A DNA stretch of 64,000 bases, taken from positions 41,330,473 through 41,394,472 of the forward strand of contig OW799233.1 of assembly GCA_941918925.1 (NCBI GenBank), in the 5' to 3' direction. Each line of letters begins with the position of its first letter. Within the stretch, counting starts at the first letter, position 1. Both the position numbers and the translations under genes were made by a program. Of the stretch, positions 21,041-32,722 are shown piece after piece. This DNA comes from Phyto melanocephala. Lineage: Eukaryota > Arthropoda > Insecta > Diptera > Rhinophoridae. The notes beneath the pieces are model-generated. The model was not told the DNA's origin, searched no databases, and was given only the letters and a program-made list of their open reading frames with translations.

Positions 21041-21266
21041 GGGTGCCCCGGTGGACTAGTCAGTAGTGTGCTGGTCTGATAGTTTGGGGGTTGCGGGTTC
21101 GATTCCCGCCAGAGACTCTGGATTGGTGGTCTGCTTGTCTTTGTCTTCTTTTCTATTTCTATTCTAACTGTTCTATTCATATGGAGCGCACAACATGCCA
21201 ATTGGGCATATGTGTATACCTGTCGTGGGTTTGGGGCTTTTAGTGTCCCTCCTTTTCAACCTAACC
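21041..21266 (+). mobile_element. tRNA-derived SINE with 13-bp target duplication
   Basis: The head has an A box (tggactagtcagtag) and a B box (gggttcgattcccg), so it can be read by RNA polymerase III. A T/C-rich body follows, and it ends ttcaacctaacc with no poly-A. Flanks are taccgaagtcact (21028-21040) and taccgaattcact (21267-21279), a target duplication with one mismatch. The tRNA fold is not kept beyond the head, so it is not a tRNA gene. Confidence 0.85.
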
Positions 21267-21552
21267 TACCGAATTCACTTAAAGAATAACCCGGAAGTTA
21301 AATAGATGAAAATCAAAATTGTCTACTTGTTATAACAATCAGCTGCTATACAATTGTCTAAAATTTTAAATAGAAACTCATATTTCCCTCTGTACAAGGT
21401 TTTAATAAACTATATATGTAGATGCCAGCCTATTCTCTTCCTATATTACTACTGACACATTTAGAATCTAGTACTTAAAGCCTCCTACGTTCACAAGTGT
21501 TTGTGAAATTATTAGACAGCTTGTTTAGAAATTAAAAATTTTCTTTCGTTTT

Positions 21553-22321
21553 TATACCCTTCACACAGTGAAAAAGGGTATATATAGGTTTGTCATTCCG
21601 TGTGAAATTTCTACAATTTTCATTTCCGACCCCATAAAGTATATATTTTCTGAAAGCTTATGAATAGAGGAGTCGATTAAGCCCTGACCGTCTGTCCGTC
21701 TATCCGTCTGTCCGTCTGACCGTCTGTCCGTGTGTATGTTGAAATCAACTTTTTGAAGCCCCCCGACATAGGTTGGACCCGGGTAAGGTATTAAAATATC
21801 AGAAATATTCGGGAGTAGATCGGTATTGAAAATCAGAAACATCGGTACATAAACAACTGAGATATGAGCAAAAACCCTCGACCACCTCGATTTTCTTTTC
21901 ATAAAAACAACATTACAACAACAACATACATACATACAAACGTGTATACTGGTTAGAGAAAACGTGGCATCGAATCCCAGCTGAGGCAAAAAAATTTTTT
22001 TTTAAATTTTTTTAAAATTTTTTTTTTAATTTTTTTTTTAATATATTATATATATTTTTAATATTATTTTTTTTTATTTTTTTTTTTTTAATTTTTTTTT
22101 TATTTTTTTTTTGTTTTATATATATTATATATGTATATAATAATTTTTTTTTTTTTTTAATTTTTTTTTTTAAATTTTTTTTTTTTTAAATTTTTTTTTT
22201 ATTTTTTATTTTTTTTTTGTTTTTTTTAACATACATACGTGAATTTACTGTTATTGCATGACTACACGTTGTGAAGGGTATATAAGATTCGGCACGGCCG
22301 AATATAGCGCTTTTACTTGTT
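21553..22321 (+). mobile_element. Complete DINE-1-like subfamily I element
   Basis: It is bounded by TATACCCTTCACACAGTG at the 5' end and by the hairpin ATTCGGCACGGCCGAAT plus 'gcgcttttacttgt' at the 3' end. ATACCCTTCACA at the start and TGTGAAGGGTAT near the end are exact complements. The centre (22000-22235) is a T/A homopolymer tract. It has no ORF, so it must depend on an autonomous relative. Confidence 0.88.
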
Positions 22322-23610
22322 TTTTTTTTGCCTTAACAACAATCAACACTAATTAATATTGTACAGAATTTGAGAATGTAATTTGCTTTGCAAATTTATC
22401 ATTAATATTTTTTTACAGTTTGCAATTTTTTTTTTTTTTCATCAGACTAATGTCAGTCAAGTCAAGTACAAGATAAAGTTTAATTAATATGTGACAAATA
22501 CAGTGGGTAGAATAACTATGACGACATGGAAACAAATTTAGAACTTGGGTCAATAGTTGTATTTGATTGGGTTTATTTCCAATATTATTTAAAATCTCGA
22601 AAAAACATTTCATAAAAATAAAAACATAATTTCTTTAGTTTATTAGTGGCCATACTTACTGTTTGGGAAAATACTACACTTTATTTTTTAAAGAAATAAT
22701 CAATAGAGAATTAGTCGTAAAAATTCTCTTAATTACATCCAGAAATGTCTATTTTACGGTGACGTATATGAAGTAAAATGTTATGCGTCACATTTTTTAT
22801 AAAAAAAAAAATCCAAAGTACAAAGTGCCTATTTTCAAAAAACTTTATTTATTCTCCATTTTTTCATTATTTATTTATTTTAATACAAGCGAAACTAGCC
22901 AATAAGCTTCTTTGGTATGAGCCAATTTTCGACCGACAGGTCACAATACAATTTTCAAACTGAGACAATGGCCAGTATAAACGCTTACCACTTTGTGCCA
23001 TTTTTAAAATTTATAATAAATCTTCGATTCGTATTTTGACTTTGGAAAATGTTAAACCCTTACAGAGATACAAACATAAACTTAAGGCTTGGAAGACAAC
23101 ACACACTGTCACGAGCTTGGCCAAAAATAGTTAAAGTCGATGTGGGACTGTTTTTATTTAAAAAAAAAAACTTGTATTAATTCACACGTAAAATATTTAC
23201 TAAAAGTTGTGCATAGTCTTTGAATTATTGTAGCTAAAAGTTAAGATTCGCATGCATCATTGTAAATTTGGGGGAAACCGTTTAATTTCTCATGTGTTTG
23301 TGTTAGTTAAGTATCAATTCTCTGCAATTCTTTGATAAATTTGAACTTATAATTTAATTTAGAGATAAACAGTTCCTCAATGGAGTTAACAAGAAGACAG
23401 AACGGGCATACATGTGCACATATGATGGGTATGAGCTATAGAACACGTTACTTTTTCAACCAGATCTGAACCTTAAACAGATTTATAATTTTTACCTATT
23501 TTTGTTGTTCAAGTTGCAAATAAAGGTTTGATGTAGTTAGTGACTTAATGTAGAATTTTTAAATAAATATTTTTGTGATATATTTTTCGAAGTACTTTTT
23601 CTTATACATT
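22322..23610. other. Intergenic DNA, no gene seen
   Basis: AT-rich with many stops in all frames. From about 23400 ('gagctatagaacacgttac', 'ctttttcaaccagatct') it matches the CLP flank at 2225-2440. Confidence 0.5.
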
Positions 23611-24242
23611 TAAGGGCCATTATAACAATTTGCCGTTAGTTAAAGGTAGGATTTTTTATGCCCGATAAATAGCTTTGCATTATTACAACTCACATTTTTT
23701 ATAGTTACTATTCCATATAATAATATTCAATTCATCAATAACTAATATATGAAGGCTTTATATGTAATTCAAAGCGATTTATCGATCCGACAAAATTCTG
23801 TCTTTAACTAACGATAATAATGACCCATAGAGTTAGGGCCATTATTACAACTTGCCGACAAAGTTCATGTTAATAAAAGGTAACTTTTGTTAACGTGAGC
23901 AATAAACTGACCATTAAGTATTTTTCGTTATTACAACCTGCCTGTAAAATAAATTGTATATATTTTAAAGTATGGCAGCACCAAAGCAAATGCTGAACAA
24001 ATTTATTAGTTTTTTAAAACCAAAGTGGCAACGACAAGCAAATAGTAAACAATTCCCTTATACGGTAGAAAATATGGTAACTTTTAATTATAAACCTCAC
24101 GTTAAAAGTTAAAGGTAGAGTGATCTTCCCTTTAACTTATCGGACACTTTTAGGTTAAAGTGAAGTTGTAATAACGAAAAGCTAGTTATCTGTCCGATAA
24201 CATCCTAACTTTAGTTATTGGTAAGTTATAATAATGGCCCTT
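23611..24242. mobile_element. Palindromic MITE, about 630 bp
   Basis: The ends are AGGGCCATTATAACAA and, inverted, TTATAATAATGGCCCT, and similarity between the arms extends about 85 bp inwards. The flanks are TA (or TTA) on both sides. The sister flank near 2440 ('tatacattaaagagtc') lacks it. There is no ORF. The internal 'cgttaaaagttaaaggta' phrase recurs within 33590-33660. Confidence 0.72.
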
Positions 24243-24814
24243 AGAGTGTTAAAAAGTTTGCCGTAATGAATACAGCACATTCTAAATCTTTTTATACAAG
24301 CAATAGCCCCTCTGTAGAATACCTTATTAAAAACTGTTTATAACTTTTAATTAATATTGTAATTTTTTTTTTAAATGTCATTAAGGCAACCTTGAAGAGT
24401 CCTGTTCTAACTCGTTTTCCCCTAAATTATTAAAAAAGTGTTCATTATCATAAGCCAATGTTCCAGACAAAATTAAATTGAATGTAAGTATGTGTTTATA
24501 TTAATTTTACAGTACAATTAACCATACAGTCAGCATTATTAAAAAATGCTTTTATATTAAAGACACAATTCATTTAAGCACGCGCTAAACAATTTAATAG
24601 GTCCCACAATAATAGGCGGCGTTTTGTTTAAAGACGTAAAACATAAACATATTTAAATCGATTAAGACATTAATGAAATTAATTTGAAATTAATTAATAC
24701 AATTTGCCATCAAAGGTCAAATAGTGTCATTTAAAAGTACGACAGCAAGAAGACTCTAAGTGAAAACATGAATATACAGAAGTAATATGTACTTAAGCCT
24801 GTAGTAACGACTGA
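24243..24814 (+). repeat. Duplicated flank block
   Basis: 24250-24580 matches 2450-2770 ('caatgttccag', 'acagtac'). The end, 'acttaagcctgtagtaacga', recurs at 31977-31996, where it is not followed by the MITE seen here. No gene is seen. Confidence 0.5.
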
Positions 24815-26092
24815 CAGCACGCAAAGAAAAAATATGGTTGTGGTAACCATAATCGAAGAGCAACATACTATGATTGAATTGTATGATTATGGTTAAAACA
24901 TATAATGGTTACCAGTTTTCATTATTATATTTAATTAAAGTATCATTCAATAATCATGTATATGACTTCAGCTGAAATCGACCATCTTTGTTTTGTTACG
25001 GCAAATTATTGTCTTTTGCTGTAACATACACATATTGCTTGTACTCACCAATTTAATTGCAATTTTTTACCACTATTTTTTTACATTTTCTCGTTTATTT
25101 TTAAATGTTCTTTAATTTTTCAAAATTGTTATTCCTTTTTTTGACATCTCAAACTTTTAAAATAATACAAATTTATTCAGCAAGAAGAAGAACAATTGAA
25201 ATCAAATTATTATTAAAAAAATCATAGCTTGATTATTTTGTAATCATACTGTTTTCTCACCTATTATTTAATGATTATTTTTAATTTTTAATGCGTTTGA
25301 ATAAAATGTTATTTTTGTCAAATTAATTTTTTTTTAAATCATACTATTTTTAAATGATAACCATTTTGAAATTTTTACGAAAAGTAATCATTAAATGATA
25401 CAATTCAAAAAAATGCTCGATTATCGTGACAAAATATATGATGAAATGAAACAAAAATAACTATTACTTGTTTTCGACAACCAAATATTGTTTTAGAAAA
25501 AATAATATGACCGTCGTGATCATGTTGTAACCATGGGTTTTCTTGGCGTGTATATGACTGTAAATAGTTAAAATCGACAATCTTTGCTTTTTTACGGCAA
25601 ATTATTGCATTTTGCTTTAAGTTAGATAAACTAATTGTACTTACCATATTAATTGCCATTTTTATGCCAATATTTTTTACATTTTCTCGTTTATTTTTAA
25701 ATTTCTTTGATTTTTTCAAAATTTTTGTTCATTTTTTTGACACCTCAAACTTTTAAATCATTGCCTGATTGCTTTCTAATCATACTGTTGTCTCACCTAT
25801 TATTTAATGATTATTTGTAATTTTTAATGCTTTTATAATAAAATGTTATTTTTGTCGCATTAGTTGTTTTAAATCATACTATTTTTAAACGGCAACCATA
25901 TCGAAATTCATACGAAAAGTAAACATTAAATGATAAAACTCAAATAAACGCTTGATTAATTATCGTGACAAAAAACTATGATGAAATTAAATAAATTCAA
26001 CTATTCTTGATTTCAGCAATCAAATATTGTTTTTAGAGAATATAATATGACCATCGTGATAATGTCGTAATCATGGTGTTTTTTTGCATGTG
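24815..26092. mobile_element. Tandem pair of MITE-like units
   Basis: Two copies of a unit of about 560 bp (24960-25550 and 25555-26085) share 'tttacattttctcgtttatt', 'tctcacctattatttaatga' and 'atcatactatttttaaa'. The outer ends resemble each other inverted (cacgcaaagaaaaa / tttttttgcatgtg), and the junction at about 25540-25555 carries another such end. In the sister unit the flanks (31995 and 32758) do not contain it. An open frame of 104 codons on the - strand has no recognisable domain. Confidence 0.55.
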
Positions 26093-26839
26093 CTAAGTTA
26101 ACTGTTAAGAACACTTTTCCCCTCGATTTGTCAATCTATGTTAACAAAAGATATGCCATTTAAATGGTAATTTAATATTCAAAATATATTTTTCGAAAGA
26201 AAACCTAAAGTTTGTTTGAAAAAAATATTAAAAAATGTGAAAAACTAGAAATCAAATTTGTTTAATTTTTGTGTTTTCTTATGCTCTTATTTTGAAGTCT
26301 CATTCTATAAACAATGTTGTCAATATCTTTCACAACTGTTGTGAGAGAAAAGTTAAGCATATCCTGCATATAGTACCACGTGGTTCATTATACCCTCAGA
26401 AAATCAGCAATCAAGATATTTCAAAATCGCATAGTTTAGTTCTCGAACTTTTCTTTTGTCGTTATAAAATGTCTATTGCAAGAGTCATAATTTATTCGTG
26501 CTGAGTTGGTTTTAATATTCCAAAATTAAAATCTGTAGATACAACCATAAAATTATTATTAAACTTTACGATTGGCAAAAATTCTGGTACTTACCAACTG
26601 AGATATAAGCAGCAGATTACAAATGCTTCGGTGTTTTTCTAAAAACTTACAAACGAAAAACGATATTTTTCAGTTTCTTTACAACCGAGAGATCCATAAA
26701 AGGGCTTGAGTATTAAGATATAACTAGCTATGAAGAGAAAAAATCCCAAATGGCGTCCTTGATTTGAGTCTAGTAGAATACAGTTAACGATGTACAAATT
26801 CAAAATCAAAGATGGAGTCGGAAATAATAAAAACTATAT
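26093..26839 (+). repeat. Duplicated flank block
   Basis: 26095-26155 matches 32758-32818 ('taagttaac.gttaagaa'), 26380-26600 matches 33030-33250 ('accacgtggttcattat'), and 26590-26770 matches 3040-3270. Non-coding. Confidence 0.5.
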
Positions 26840-26997
26840 TTACCCTATTACACTGTCGTGTGAAGGGTATAAAAATGGCGTACTACACGAAATCTAATAT
26901 CCAGGCTTAGCTGCGATGTGGTGCTTATACCTACGCACATGACGATGAAGGGTATCATTAGATTCGGGTAGGCCGAATATAGCATTTTTACTTGTTG
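26840..26997 (+). mobile_element. DINE-like end fragments
   Basis: A reversed 5' end (gtgtgaagggtataaaaa) is followed by a 3' end with a slightly altered hairpin, ATTCGGGTAGGCCGAAT, and 'tttttacttgtt'. Nearly all of the body is gone. Confidence 0.55.
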
Positions 26998-27650
26998 TAA
27001 TCTAGTTACAAATGTTTGTTTTGTTTTTTTTTAACCCTATACAAAATGACTGTTTGTTTCAACAATAATTACTTTGTTTTTTTATTAATATTTTAGTTTA
27101 AATTACACACATCGGTTTGCGAATGCGTTATTCGACAATACCAAACCAGTAATAAAAGGTTTAAGATTGTGTACACATGCAGGTAAATACCTTTCAAATT
27201 ACATAAATATATTAAAAACCGAAGTATAATGGAGCGTAAACTGGGTAACAAAAAATCCACTTATTATATAAGACATGACGCAAATAGTATATAAACTCAA
27301 AGAGAGTAAATAAATGTTGTAGGGTATAAAGCCACGTATATCATTTAAATCAAATAAAGACATTAAAATTCTTATTTGTTTATTGTTCCTTCACTTGAAT
27401 AAACAGTTTTCAAACTCATTTTAACTTAAGAAAAACCAACTACTGCTATGTACATATGTATGTATGTATGTATGTATGTACATGTGTATGTATGTATATC
27501 GAATCATATATTTTAAAGTTTTAGTGGCAGCGTATAAGGTCAACGATTTAGAATACAAAACGACAATTCGTAGAATTTTTTTTAGCCTGTCTATCGACAC
27601 GGCAAAATATAGCACTTTAGTACTTCGGATTCAAATAGTTATACAATATC
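26998..27650 (+). repeat. Upstream flank of the CLP3 unit
   Basis: 27150-27640 matches 41450-41860 and part of 52850-52930 ('gtataatggagcgtaaac', 'tttagaatacaaaacga'). A (TATG)n microsatellite lies at 27451-27490. The small open frames here follow the repeat and are not genes. Confidence 0.5.
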
Positions 27651-27652
27651 TA

Positions 27653-29688
27653 AAGGGTGGTTAAATTTTAAGGGCCGCTGTTTATTTTAAATAAAACACA
27701 AATTATTTAGGAAATTATTGTCATTTCTTTTTATTGTGATAATATTGGTATAAGTTCAACTATGTAAGGAACAAAATATCGACGACCTCGGCGGCACACC
27801 TCTTCTATCGCAAAATACAGCAATGTTTTCCGTTCAACGAACTAAGAAGGCATTCAAAGATGTTTTTACATTTCATACAGACCTGGGACTCGATTCTTGT
27901 TATGTGTAACTGTGAAATGAAAAAGTTTTTGTACAGCAAAGGGTATGTTGGCACCATATGTTATGACACACAAAAACTTTTTATTTCAAAGTTTCATAAA
28001 ACGACAATTGATCCAGTATTGGTAAAATTGAAATATTTTTTCACAATTCTCCCGATTGTAGACGATTTGAACGATTATGTTAATTAAAAGAATCAAGAAA
28101 TGCACAAAATGCAGTTTGATTTGAAGGCTCCACGAAAAGCCCCCCAATGAAATAACGCCCAGGAAACAATCCCCAATGAAGTAAACCCCAAAAAATTGGA
28201 AATAACACCCAAAAACAGTGAATGAAATAACATCCAAAAATAAATGAAATAAACCCCAAAGCGAACACGAAACAACCCCCAATATTTGGGAGTTATTTCA
28301 TATGAAATAACTCCCAATGATGAAAATAAAATAACCCCCAATGAAATAAACCCCATCAGCAACAAAAATGAAATTATGCCCAAAATTCATAAAAGAGTCA
28401 GATTCATTAAGGATTTCATGAAGTCAATATGGACCAACAGCAAAATCGCAAAGTTATTGATATAAATTGTGTGGAGGCCCGCATGCGTCTTCTTCATAAT
28501 AAGGATATATGCAACTTCGAAAGTGTGCCATCATTTAATTTCAATTTTTTTTTTGGTGAAAGAACATACAAAGCTGGTTTAATAGTGACTACTTTTGGTT
28601 TTGTAAATGAACTAAGTCCAGTGCAGTAAATTTCCCTTATACGATTGAAGCAATATCAGATCAGCCACCAACGAGCTATCCTAAAACTTTACGAATGGCT
28701 TAAAAATCCGACTCATGGGAGACGTTATTATAGTTACAATATTGTAAAGAAGGCAGTAATTTTCTGTAATGGAGATGTGAGGAAGTATGGACAAAGAATT
28801 GTTTAATATTTCCAATATATTTATTTTTGAAACCCAACTACCAAAAAATTATTTTCATGTACATACATAAATAATAAACTTAATACATTATACGTAAGAA
28901 ATGGTAAAAAAAACAAAATGGTTGCTCATGAAATCAAAATGGAGAAAATATACGTTGTATGTACAAATGCTGCCAGTTGGTTACACTTTATTATTATGGG
29001 CCTCCTTACTTTTGATTTAGGGAAAACAATCATTATTGCCGTCCGTAGACTTATTTCGTAGTCTGTCACGAAGGTCGCACCATCCAAATCCAGAACGTTA
29101 TCATTTATGTATTTAAAAAGATATTGTAATATATTCACAGGCTAAAAGTTTTCTTGTAAAAGGCCTATTTTTATATAATTTATTTAAAAGCACCCCCCAA
29201 AACCAGAAGCTTTAAAAATGAAAGAATCCCCGAATACAAAATGAAATATTACCCAAATTATACACGCTATGAAACAAGCCCCGAATTTAAAAATTTGTTG
29301 GGTGTTATTTCATTGGAGATTATTTCATAATTTGAAAACCCCAAATGAGAAATGAAATAATTTCCAAAAAAAAATGAAAGACGGCCCAAAAAAATTGGGA
29401 GTTATTTCATATGAAATAACACCCAAAAATGTATGAAAAAAATTTGGGGAATATTTCATTTTTCGTTTGGGCGTTATTTCATTGGGGGGCTTTTCGTGGA
29501 GCCGATTTGAATGCCTATTTTAATAGGAAACCTAAATAGATTCAACGTGTTGCTCGATTGTGTATCTTTCCATGGTTCAAATTGAGTTACTCTGAAATTG
29601 TGAAATGTCAAATGAAATGCAGAAAAAAAAACTTGGCGTTTAGGTGTGGTTCACATTCAACATCCGCCCTTAAAATTTAACCACCCTC
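27653..29688 (+). mobile_element. Mariner-type MITE interrupted by a second transposon
   Basis: The ends are AAGGGTGGTTAAATTTTAAG and, inverted, CTTAAAATTTAACCACCCTC. The left flank is TA; the right flank reads TG, probably a mutated TA. CLP4's flank near 42935 ('attatctgaataattctat') is the empty site. The element lies about 115 bp upstream of the CLP3 TATA box and could bear on its regulation. Without its nested guest it would be about 650 bp. Confidence 0.75.
28126..29503. mobile_element. 1.38-kb terminal-inverted-repeat transposon with 8-bp target duplication
   Basis: The ends are GGCTCCACGAAAAGCCCCCC and its exact complement; the match runs about 36 bp. The flanks are gatttgaa on both sides (28118-28125 and 29504-29511). 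Both subterminal zones are packed with short copies of aatgaaataaccccc in both orientations, including the palindrome ttatttcatatgaaataa near 28293 and 29402. The centre has an open frame of 66 codons (28429-28629) with no known domain. An 8-bp duplication fits hAT or P types, but the ends match neither well, so the superfamily is left open. Confidence 0.75.
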
Positions 29689-29802
29689 TGCATAATTCTA
29701 TGTATTTTAAATATATATTTATGGTTATTCCTATAGTCTATTAGTTTGCACAAACACTCCTTATTTATTTAATAAAACTTTATTCAACGACTTTTGACAG
29801 AC

Positions 29803-29888
29803 TATAAAAGCCGAAGGTATAGAAGATTATACAACAGTTTTAATTAAAGCCGTGGTGAATGCAGATTCTAAAATATTAAAATACAATG
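29803..29888 (+). promoter_or_regulatory. CLP3 core promoter
   Basis: TATAAAAG lies at 29803-29810, a start-like acAgttt (A at 29836) 33 nt downstream, then agccgtggtgaatgcag, and ATG at 29886. Confidence 0.75.
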
Positions 29889-31265
29889 TCTAGATTGAAA
29901 TTATTAATTACTGGACTAATTGCCTGGTGTGGTCTTCTGGGCATAGTAAATGGTAAAATTATATATTTTTTTAAAAAATCTATCCTTTTCTTTGTTCATA
30001 AATCCTTTAAAACTTTATTAAAAACACTCGTTTATATTGAAGGCAAGATTTTGAGGTGCAATTACGACCCCTGGACTGGATATGTGAATATCAACTTTAT
30101 GCCTAAAGATATTAATTCTACTTTATGTACCCATTTAACAATTCCTGCGACATTCTTAATGACAGCTGAAGGATTTCACTTTTACAATATTAGTAGTGAA
30201 TCTTATAATATTTCTGATATGGGTATGTGTGTACACTTTTATATTTCTAAAAATACTTTTTGAATGAGTCAATATTTTAGCTTTTATATCAAGCATAATG
30301 GAATTGAAACATAGTAATCCAAAATTAAAAGTTATTTTTGCCGTAAGATTGTTTAGAGAGGCACGCAAAGTTTATTTTACAATAGCTTTCAATGACATTA
30401 TAAGGACACTTTTTATTAATACCACATTGAGTTTTATTCAAGACTGTGGTTTTGATGGTTTGGAACTAGATTGGAAATTTGTTATTCCTTATGACGATAG
30501 TCATTATTTTATTAAACTACTTAAAGACTTAAATGCAGCGTAGGTTTTCTGTAATGCAAAAGGCAAAACTTTAAACTGAAAATTGCTTTTTTTTTTTCAG
30601 ATTAAAAGCCTTCAACTATGAATTAAGCATTTCTGTAGATGGCGAAATAAATAATTATAATTTTAATCATATAGCGAGCATGGCCTCCTATGTTGATTAT
30701 ATCAATGTTATGGCTTATGGAATTCCTGATATGGAGCCTGAAAAATTTGCTTTTAATGCTCCCGTTTGGAGCCCAGATGGAAAAAATATACATTCCGTCA
30801 TTTCGTATTGGATTGGAAAAGGTATTTATTATTATACATTAACACATACATGTATAAATCTAAGATTAAAATCTGTTATGTGTTTCTTTTCTTTTAGGTG
30901 CTCCACCCTCGAAACTTGTCTTAGGAATACCATTTTTTGGAACTTTCTACAAATTATCAAATAACACAGCGTTAAAAGAGGGTGCTTCAATTAATTATAA
31001 AATGAATTATATAACTTATAACATAATATGCTCGTTCGAAAAATATTGGTTTCATTACCTCAACAATTACACTTTAGATACCGCATTATTTTTTAAAAAT
31101 AATGTAATTACTTATGATAATATAGAAACTATAAGATTGAAAGTCTTTTATGGGTACTTGAAAAACTTAGCTGGTTACGCGATTGCAAATATTGAAGATG
31201 ATGACTTTCGTGGAGACTGTGGTCAGAAATATCCACTATTAAATTTTATCTATAGTATTTTATAA
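29886..31265 (+). CDS. CLP3: GH18 chitinase-like protein, catalytically dead, 5 exons, 364 aa
   Basis: Exons are 29886-29952, 30043-30222, 30281-30539, 30601-30821 and 30898-31265. Introns are 90, 58, 61 and 76 nt, all GT-AG. The reading frame is open through 365 codons to TAA. The signal peptide is identical to CLP1's in the 23 N-terminal residues. The GH18 landmarks are again present with the motif FDGLELDWK, MAYG, and Ala at the strand-8 Trp position (AGYAIANIEDDDF). It keeps the Cys in FRGDCGQKYPLL that CLP1, 4 and 5 have as Ser. The C-terminus stops at IYSIL, four residues shorter than CLP1. AATAAA lies at 31301-31306. Function as a secreted sugar-binding or signalling protein is an inference. 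Confidence 0.9.
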
Positions 31266-32014
31266 TTTCTTTCTATTCTGTTTAATAATCGATTTCAGGA
31301 AATAAAAAATTTGCTTAAATAGTTTTAAGAACTTATTACTTACTCCATTAGGGATATTCTTTTAATCTAACAAATGATAGTTTTTTCAAACTGTTAAATA
31401 GTTTTTTGGTACGCTAGTGATCGAAAGGCATGACCTAAAAAAAAGATTTCCGAGAAAATCGGTTTAAAACTAACTTAGAAGTAGGCCCCGGACATTTTAT
31501 TAAGACTTACAAAAGAAAAACAAATTTCTTTACCTTCTATATAACCGAAAGCATCAATACCCAGCAAATACAGACATGCAAAAGAAATTCTGAATGTATG
31601 ATGAAGTGGTTCAAGTATAGTGAACCTTCATGATTTTAACGTAAACGTGTCATTGGAGAGCATGTGTTAATTTTAATATATTAATAAAATTCACTTTATC
31701 TTAGTAAGTGAATAGAACGCATGCATAATTGATGAAAAGAAACCCATGTTTCATCAGTTAATAAAGTTTGTTTATACGAATTGTTTAATTGTTTTTCGCA
31801 TGTATTTGCATACATTTTGAAGCACATCATCATTAAAGGCTAACTATTTTGGATTTAGGGAAGGCATTCCTCATGTCTTCTCTTGCACTTATGAATTAGA
31901 AGTCATGAAAAATGTAATTCTCATTGGGTATAGATATCATGATTCACTATAAAACCTTAAATTCGACTGAAGTAATACTTAAGCCTGTAGTAACGAAAGA
32001 AAGCAATTTATTAT
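31266..32014 (+). repeat. CLP3 3' flank, no gene
   Basis: The first 300 bp match the 3' flanks of the other copies. 31560-31900 is AT-rich sequence I do not see elsewhere in the window. The end matches 24789-24810. Confidence 0.45.
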
Positions 32015-32722
32015 TATACCTTTCACCTGTGGTGCACAAGGGTCTATATATTTATCTTTGTCATTCCGTTTGTAATTTCTACAATTTTCATTTCCGACCC
32101 CATAAAGTATATATTTTCTGAAAGCTTATGAATAGAGAAGTCGATTAAGCCTTGACCGTCTGTACGTGTGTTGGTTGAAATCGACTTTTTCAAGCAACTA
32201 CATGTTCCTCAGATCTGAGTATGGTATCAATCTCTTGAAAATATCCAGGAATGAATCGCTATTGAAATTCAGCACAATCGCCCCATAACTTTCTGAGATA
32301 TGAGCAAACAACCACGACCACCTCGTTTTTTTCACAATTACAACAACATACATATATACTGGTTAAAGTAAACGTGGCATCGGATTCCAGCTGAGCCAAA
32401 AAAATTTTATTTTATTTAATATATTATTTATATTTTATTATTTTTTTTATATTTTTTTTTAAAAAAATTTTTAAAAACTTTTTTAAAATTTTTTTTTAAA
32501 TTTTTTTTTTTTTTTTTTTTTTGTAATTATTTTTATTATTTTTTTTTTATTTTTAAAATTTTTTTTTTGTAAAAATTTTTTTTTTTTCATGGTATGTTTT
32601 TTACATGTATGTACGTATTTTATATGAGATGAATGGTGATACAAACAATTGTTTTTGCATGACTACACGTTGTGAAGGGTATATAAGATTCAGCACGGCC
32701 GAATATAGCACTGTAACTTGTT
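32015..32722 (+). mobile_element. DINE-1-like subfamily I variant (CACCTGTGGTG start)
   Basis: The 5' end is TATACCTTTCACCTGTGGTG, a different 5' hairpin from the CACACAGTG type. The body, T/A tract and 3' end ('cacgttgtgaagggtatata', a hairpin with one mismatch, then 'gtaacttgtt') are as in subfamily I. Relatives are 38551-39316, 59823-60812 and the right edge of the window. Confidence 0.8.

Noticed and set aside
21041..21120. A tRNA gene
   Set aside because: A and B boxes are present, but the acceptor stem and cloverleaf do not close, and a SINE body plus target duplication follow.
25405..25719. A 104-codon - strand gene
   Set aside because: It lies across the junction of two MITE-like units, shows no domain, and is not open in the second unit.
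28080..28383. Gly/Phe/Ser-rich - strand frames
   Set aside because: They are translations of the aatgaaataaccccc subterminal repeats of the TIR element at 28126-29503.
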